This document shows, piece after piece, positions 60,542 to 64,000 of a DNA stretch of 64,000 bases. The notes under the pieces are model-generated. The model was not told the origin of the DNA. It ran no database searches and saw only the letters and a program-made list of their open reading frames with translations. The DNA is taken from positions 62,001 through 126,000 of the forward strand of contig NZ_JPOC01000016.1 of NCBI RefSeq assembly GCF_000738775.1, read 5' to 3'. Numbering within the stretch: the stretch's first letter is position 1; every line of letters begins with the position of its first letter. The stretch comes from Prescottella defluvii (GTDB lineage Bacteria; Actinomycetota; Actinomycetes; Mycobacteriales; Mycobacteriaceae). The translations under genes and the position numbers were made by a program.

Positions 60542-61609
60542 GTGAACCGACGGATCGTGACCATGCTGGCAGCGTTGGCCCCGGTCGTGGCGCTGGGAGT
60601 ACTCGGGACGACGGTGAAGGTGCCGTTCGTCGCGCTCGGTCCCGGCCCGACCTTCAACACACTCGGCGAGACCGACGTCGACGAGGACGGCGAGATCGTG
60701 CGCAAACCGGTCGTCGAGATCGAGGGCGCCGCGGTGGATCCCACGAGCGGAAACCTCAACATGACGACGGTCGCGGTGCGCGACAGGCTCACGTTGTTCG
60801 ACGCACTCGGGCTGTGGGCGAGCGGGCGCCAGAGCCTGGTGCCCCGCGAGGAGGTGTATCCCCCGCAGAAGTCGAAGGACGAGGTGCAGGAGGAGAACTC
60901 CGCGCAGTTCGCCCGGTCCGAGAACGCCGCTGAACTCGCGGCGCTGCGGTACCTGAACCTCCCGGTCGCGGTGCAGATCGGGACCGTCGGCTCGGACGGC
61001 CCCGCCGCGGGTGTGCTCCAGGAGGGCGATCTGGTGCTGCGGGTGGGCGGGACGCCGGTCGACACCGTCCAGGGACTGCAGGACGTGGTCGGCGCCGCCG
61101 GCGCCGGATCCACCGTCGACATCACGTACGTGCGCGACGGAGTGGAGACCACGACGCCGGTCACCCTCGGATCCCGGCCGCCCGCCGACGGTGATTCCGT
61201 CGACGACGCGAATCGCGGCTACCTCGGTGTCGGCGCGAAGGAGGTGCCGAACGTGCCGTTCACGATCGACTTCAACCTCGCCGACATCGGTGGCCCGTCG
61301 GCCGGCCTGATGTTCAGTCTCGCCGTCATCGACAAGCTCAGCCCCGGCGAACTCAACGGCGGCAATTTCGTCGCCGGCACCGGCACGATCGACCCCGAGG
61401 GTGATGTGGGGCCGATCGGCGGCATCCCGCACAAACTGATCGCCGCCCAGGAGGCGGGCGCGACGACGTTCCTCGTCCCCGCGAAGAACTGCGACGAGGC
61501 ACTCGCGAACAAGCCGGACGGGCTGACGCTGGTGAAGGTGGAGACCCTGAGCGGCGCGATCGACGCCCTCGCCGAGATCGACGCAGGCCGGCCTGCACCG
61601 GCCTGCTGA
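60542..61609 (+). CDS. Membrane-anchored PDZ/Lon-type serine protease (Rv3194c-like)
   Basis: 355-residue protein: one N-terminal membrane segment (about 5-28), a PDZ domain (about 135-200, GPAAGVLQEGDLVLRVGGTP) and a Lon-like protease domain with the catalytic serine in GGPSAGLMFSLAV near residue 252 and the lysine in PHKLIAAQEAG near 297. The protease part is outside the cytoplasmic membrane. GTG 60542 (VNRRIVTML) matches the mycobacterial protein and follows a leaderless -10. Substrate unknown. Confidence 0.88.
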   Translation: MNRRIVTMLAALAPVVALGVLGTTVKVPFVALGPGPTFNTLGETDVDEDGEIVRKPVVEIEGAAVDPTSGNLNMTTVAVRDRLTLFDALGLWASGRQSLVPREEVYPPQKSKDEVQEENSAQFARSENAAELAALRYLNLPVAVQIGTVGSDGPAAGVLQEGDLVLRVGGTPVDTVQGLQDVVGAAGAGSTVDITYVRDGVETTTPVTLGSRPPADGDSVDDANRGYLGVGAKEVPNVPFTIDFNLADIGGPSAGLMFSLAVIDKLSPGELNGGNFVAGTGTIDPEGDVGPIGGIPHKLIAAQEAGATTFLVPAKNCDEALANKPDGLTLVKVETLSGAIDALAEIDAGRPAPAC

Positions 61610-61621
61610 CGATCGGGGCGG

Positions 61622-62263
61622 TCAGTCCTCGGTGGCGTCGAGTGTCGCGTACAGCGCGCCGACGAGATTCGGGGCGAGGTTGTCGTAGGTGAGCAGTTCG
61701 ATGCCGCCGTACGGATCGCTGTCCTCGTCGGGGCGCATCTGCAGCAGCGCCAGCGACGGGCCGTCACGCAGGACCGCGGCGATCAGGCGGGCCTCTCGGC
61801 GCTCCGGATGGGATTCGGCGGTCGCCCGGGCGGCCGTGTCGGCGGCGTGCCGATCGGCGAGCAGCGGTGCGAGCGCTTCGTCGAGATCGGACTCGGCGTC
61901 CGGCGGCAGGACGATGATCTCCTGCACCAGCGCGCACCCGACCACCTCGGACGGCCAGCTGGTGGTGGCGAGGAACTCGTCGAGCGCGGGGGAGCCGCCC
62001 TCGACGTCGTCGGGGAGTGCGGCCTGCTCGATGGGCGTCAGCTCGGCACCGTCGGCGAGCTGATCGAGCAGGGCCGGCTCGGCGGCCGCGACCAGTGCGG
62101 TGGGAACGATCGCGAACATCGTGGGCTGCTGACCCCACCCGCCGGCGTCGACGAACTCGACCACTTCCTGCACACATCGGCTCAGAGACTCACTGGACAA
62201 GCTCACATTCGCGCCGTCCCCGGGGAAGTTATCCCCGAAGAACCCGCCATCGCTATCGATCAC
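61622..62263 (-). CDS. PPA1309-family hypothetical protein
   Basis: 213-residue acidic soluble protein found in actinobacteria next to the UPF0182 gene. It has no enzyme motif; recognisable parts are [16 protein letters not shown] and [17 protein letters not shown] chose GTG 62263 because AAGGATAAGGAT lies just upstream; GTG 62206 (VSLSSES) is an alternative that would fit the conserved part better. Function unknown. Confidence 0.7.
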   Translation of the reverse strand: MIDSDGGFFGDNFPGDGANVSLSSESLSRCVQEVVEFVDAGGWGQQPTMFAIVPTALVAAAEPALLDQLADGAELTPIEQAALPDDVEGGSPALDEFLATTSWPSEVVGCALVQEIIVLPPDAESDLDEALAPLLADRHAADTAARATAESHPERREARLIAAVLRDGPSLALLQMRPDEDSDPYGGIELLTYDNLAPNLVGALYATLDATED

Positions 62264-62429
62264 ATCCTTATCCTTGCACCATGGGGTAACAGCGACGCGG
62301 CTCGGTAGTAGGCGCGACACAGCCGGTCGGTTACGTAGAGTAGGACGAAACGGTCACTCCCAGGTGACGCTGGATAGGTGCCATTGGCTGCGGCGCGAGG
62401 GCGTCGCCGAATTGTTGGGAGAGTGGCAA

Positions 62430-64000
62430 GTGGGCATGCGGCCCCCCGCCGGTTTACCTTCGTTGTCGAAACGCACACGTGTGCTGCTGGTACTGGCGTT
62501 GATCGCCGCAGCGCTGTTGCTGGTCGGACCTCGATTCATCGACATCTACACCGACTGGATGTGGTTCGGTGAGGTCGACTTCCGGACCGTGTTCAGCAAG
62601 GTTCTGATCACCCGGATCGCGTTGTTCCTCATCGTCGGACTGGTCGTCGGCGCGATCGTGTGGCTGGCGTTGCTGCTGGCCTACCGGTCCCGGCCGATGT
62701 TCCTGCCCTCGCCGGGTGCGAACGATCCCGTGGCGCGGTACCGCACCGCGGTGATGACGCGCCAGAAGCTGTTCGGAATCGGCATCCCGGTCGTGATCGG
62801 CCTGTTCGCGGGCCTGGTCGGGCAGGCGAGTTGGTCGACGGTGCAGATGTTCTTCAACGGCGACTCGTTCGGGATCACCGACCCGCAGTTCGGCAAGGAC
62901 ATCGGGTTCTACGCGTTCGACCTGCCGTTCTACCAGTTCGTTCTGAACTGGTTGTTCGTCGCGGTGGTCATCGCGTTCTTCGCGAGTCTGGTCACGCACT
63001 ACATCTTCGGTGGGCTGCGGCTCAGCGGTCGTCAGGGTGCGCTGACCCGGTCGGCGCGTGTGCAACTGGCGATCCTCGCGGGCACCTTCGTGCTGCTCAA
63101 GGCGGTGTCGTACTGGTTCGACCGGTATGCGCTGCTCTCCAGCAGTCGTAAGGAGCCCACGTTCACCGGTGCCGGCTACACCGACATCAACGCGGTCCTG
63201 CCGGCCAAGCTGATCCTGATGGCCATCGCGATCATCTGTGCCATCGCGTTCTTCGCGGCGATCTTCCTGCGCGACCTGCGCATCCCGGCGATGGCCGTGG
63301 CCCTGCTGGTGTTCTCGTCGATCCTGGTCGGCGCGGTGTACCCGCTGATCGTCGAGCAGTTCTCGGTCAAGCCGAACGCGGCCGACAAGGAACGCACGTA
63401 CATCGAGCGCAACATCACGGCCACCAGGCAGGCGTACGGCATCACCGACGAGAACGTCGAATACGTCCCGTATCCGGGCACCGCCAAGAAGGCTCCGAAG
63501 GATGTGCCCGCGGACGTCACGACGATCGCGAACACCCGCCTGCTGGATCCGAACATCCTCTCGCCCACGTTCACCGCGCAGCAGCAGTTGAAGAACTTCT
63601 ATGCGTTCCCGAAGGCCCTCAACATCGACCGCTACGAGATGAATGGCGAGCTGCGGGACTTCGTCGTCGCGGCACGTGAGCTGTCCCCGTCGAGCCTGCA
63701 GGGCAACCAGACGGACTGGATCAACAAGCACACCGTGTACACCCACGGCAACGGCTTCGTCGCGGCCTACGCAAACCAGGTCACGACCGTCAGCGGTGAC
63801 AGCCAGAACAACACCGGCGGTTACCCGATCTACAGCGTCAGCGATCTGAAGACCAAGCCCGCGGACCCGGCGCTCGCGGTCGAGAACCCGCGCATCTACT
63901 ACGGACCGGTCATCGCGTCGTCCGACGCGGACTACGCGATCGTCGGCGGCGAGCCCGGCAGTGCGCCGCGCGAATACGACACCGACGACCAGAAGTACAC
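62430..64000 (+). CDS. UPF0182-family membrane protein, 3' end cut by window edge
   Basis: The frame runs from GTG 62430 ([17 protein letters not shown]) to the end of the window without a stop; 523 residues are visible out of about 980 in the family. The visible part has about seven membrane segments in the first 310 residues ([54 protein letters not shown]), followed by a large extracytoplasmic region ([15 protein letters not shown]). Matches Rv3193c. The start has GGGAGAG 6 bases upstream. Function unknown. Confidence 0.9.
   Translation, partial: MGMRPPAGLPSLSKRTRVLLVLALIAAALLLVGPRFIDIYTDWMWFGEVDFRTVFSKVLITRIALFLIVGLVVGAIVWLALLLAYRSRPMFLPSPGANDPVARYRTAVMTRQKLFGIGIPVVIGLFAGLVGQASWSTVQMFFNGDSFGITDPQFGKDIGFYAFDLPFYQFVLNWLFVAVVIAFFASLVTHYIFGGLRLSGRQGALTRSARVQLAILAGTFVLLKAVSYWFDRYALLSSSRKEPTFTGAGYTDINAVLPAKLILMAIAIICAIAFFAAIFLRDLRIPAMAVALLVFSSILVGAVYPLIVEQFSVKPNAADKERTYIERNITATRQAYGITDENVEYVPYPGTAKKAPKDVPADVTTIANTRLLDPNILSPTFTAQQQLKNFYAFPKALNIDRYEMNGELRDFVVAARELSPSSLQGNQTDWINKHTVYTHGNGFVAAYANQVTTVSGDSQNNTGGYPIYSVSDLKTKPADPALAVENPRIYYGPVIASSDADYAIVGGEPGSAPREYDTDDQKY

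Overview
The window is high-GC actinobacterial DNA. Gene order and protein sequence point to the Nocardiaceae, most likely Rhodococcus or a close relative. The evidence is an almost unbroken run of genes in the order of the Mycobacterium tuberculosis Rv3223c-Rv3193c block (sigH, rshA, bL37, TB7.3, pdtaS, whiB1, lipid kinase, gpm2, parA-like, rhlE, moeZ, adnA-adnB, potassium channel, nudC, mrx1, uvrD2, whiB7, UbiB-like kinase, PDZ-Lon protease, UPF0182), together with mycothiol- and WhiB-type regulators. I saw no tRNA, rRNA, CRISPR array, insertion sequence or phage gene. The first and last genes are cut by the window edges.

Layout. (1) 1-6.2 kb: redox stress sigma factor with its zinc anti-sigma factor, a 24-residue ribosomal protein, a small biotinyl protein, the PdtaS sensor kinase, WhiB1 with an upstream CRP-like site, a lipid kinase, a GNAT enzyme and a phosphatase. 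(2) 6.2-18.6 kb: ParA-like ATPase, M20 amidohydrolase, a steroid-dehydrogenase-like SDR with a KstR-type box at its promoter, membrane-anchored propeller, RhlE helicase, ferritin-like protein, DUF3107 protein, TetR regulator, DUF3152 protein, HAD phosphatase, MoeZ and a kinase-like protein. (3) 18.6-42.0 kb: a block that interrupts the mycobacterial order. It holds a GntR/MFS pair, a tightly overlapped nitrate/nitrite assimilation operon (narK-type transporter, nitrate reductase, FAD subunit, nirB, nirD, a HemD-like regulator, a sirohydrochlorin chelatase), a thioesterase, two secreted Ig-like/RCC1 proteins plus the remnant of a third copy, an R2-like ligand-binding oxidase with a membrane repeat protein, a GNAT enzyme, rsgA with a possible leader peptide, and a MobA-MoeA fusion. 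(4) 42.0-64 kb: the conserved order resumes with an alkyltransferase-like protein, LipV-like hydrolase, AdnAB, potassium channel, NudC, mycoredoxin, UvrD2, whiB7 with a long attenuator leader, UbiB-like kinase, an E1-like orphan, YgjP-like and DUF2342 proteins, a PDZ-Lon protease and UPF0182.

How it fits together. The nitrate operon and the molybdenum cofactor genes (moeZ, mobA-moeA) supply each other: MoeZ and MobA-MoeA make the cofactor for the nitrate reductase, and the chelatase and HemD-like protein relate to siroheme for NirB. SigH-RshA, mycoredoxin, WhiB1 and WhiB7 form a redox/antibiotic stress layer, and AdnAB, UvrD2 and the alkyltransferase-like protein form a DNA repair layer.

The most interesting non-coding signals are a hairpin that hides the ribosome binding site of the nitrate transporter, the whiB7 uORF/terminator leader, the KstR-type box, a possible leader peptide before rsgA, and a repeated leaderless-promoter pattern in front of many genes. 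I did not find a clearly new defence or mobile system.
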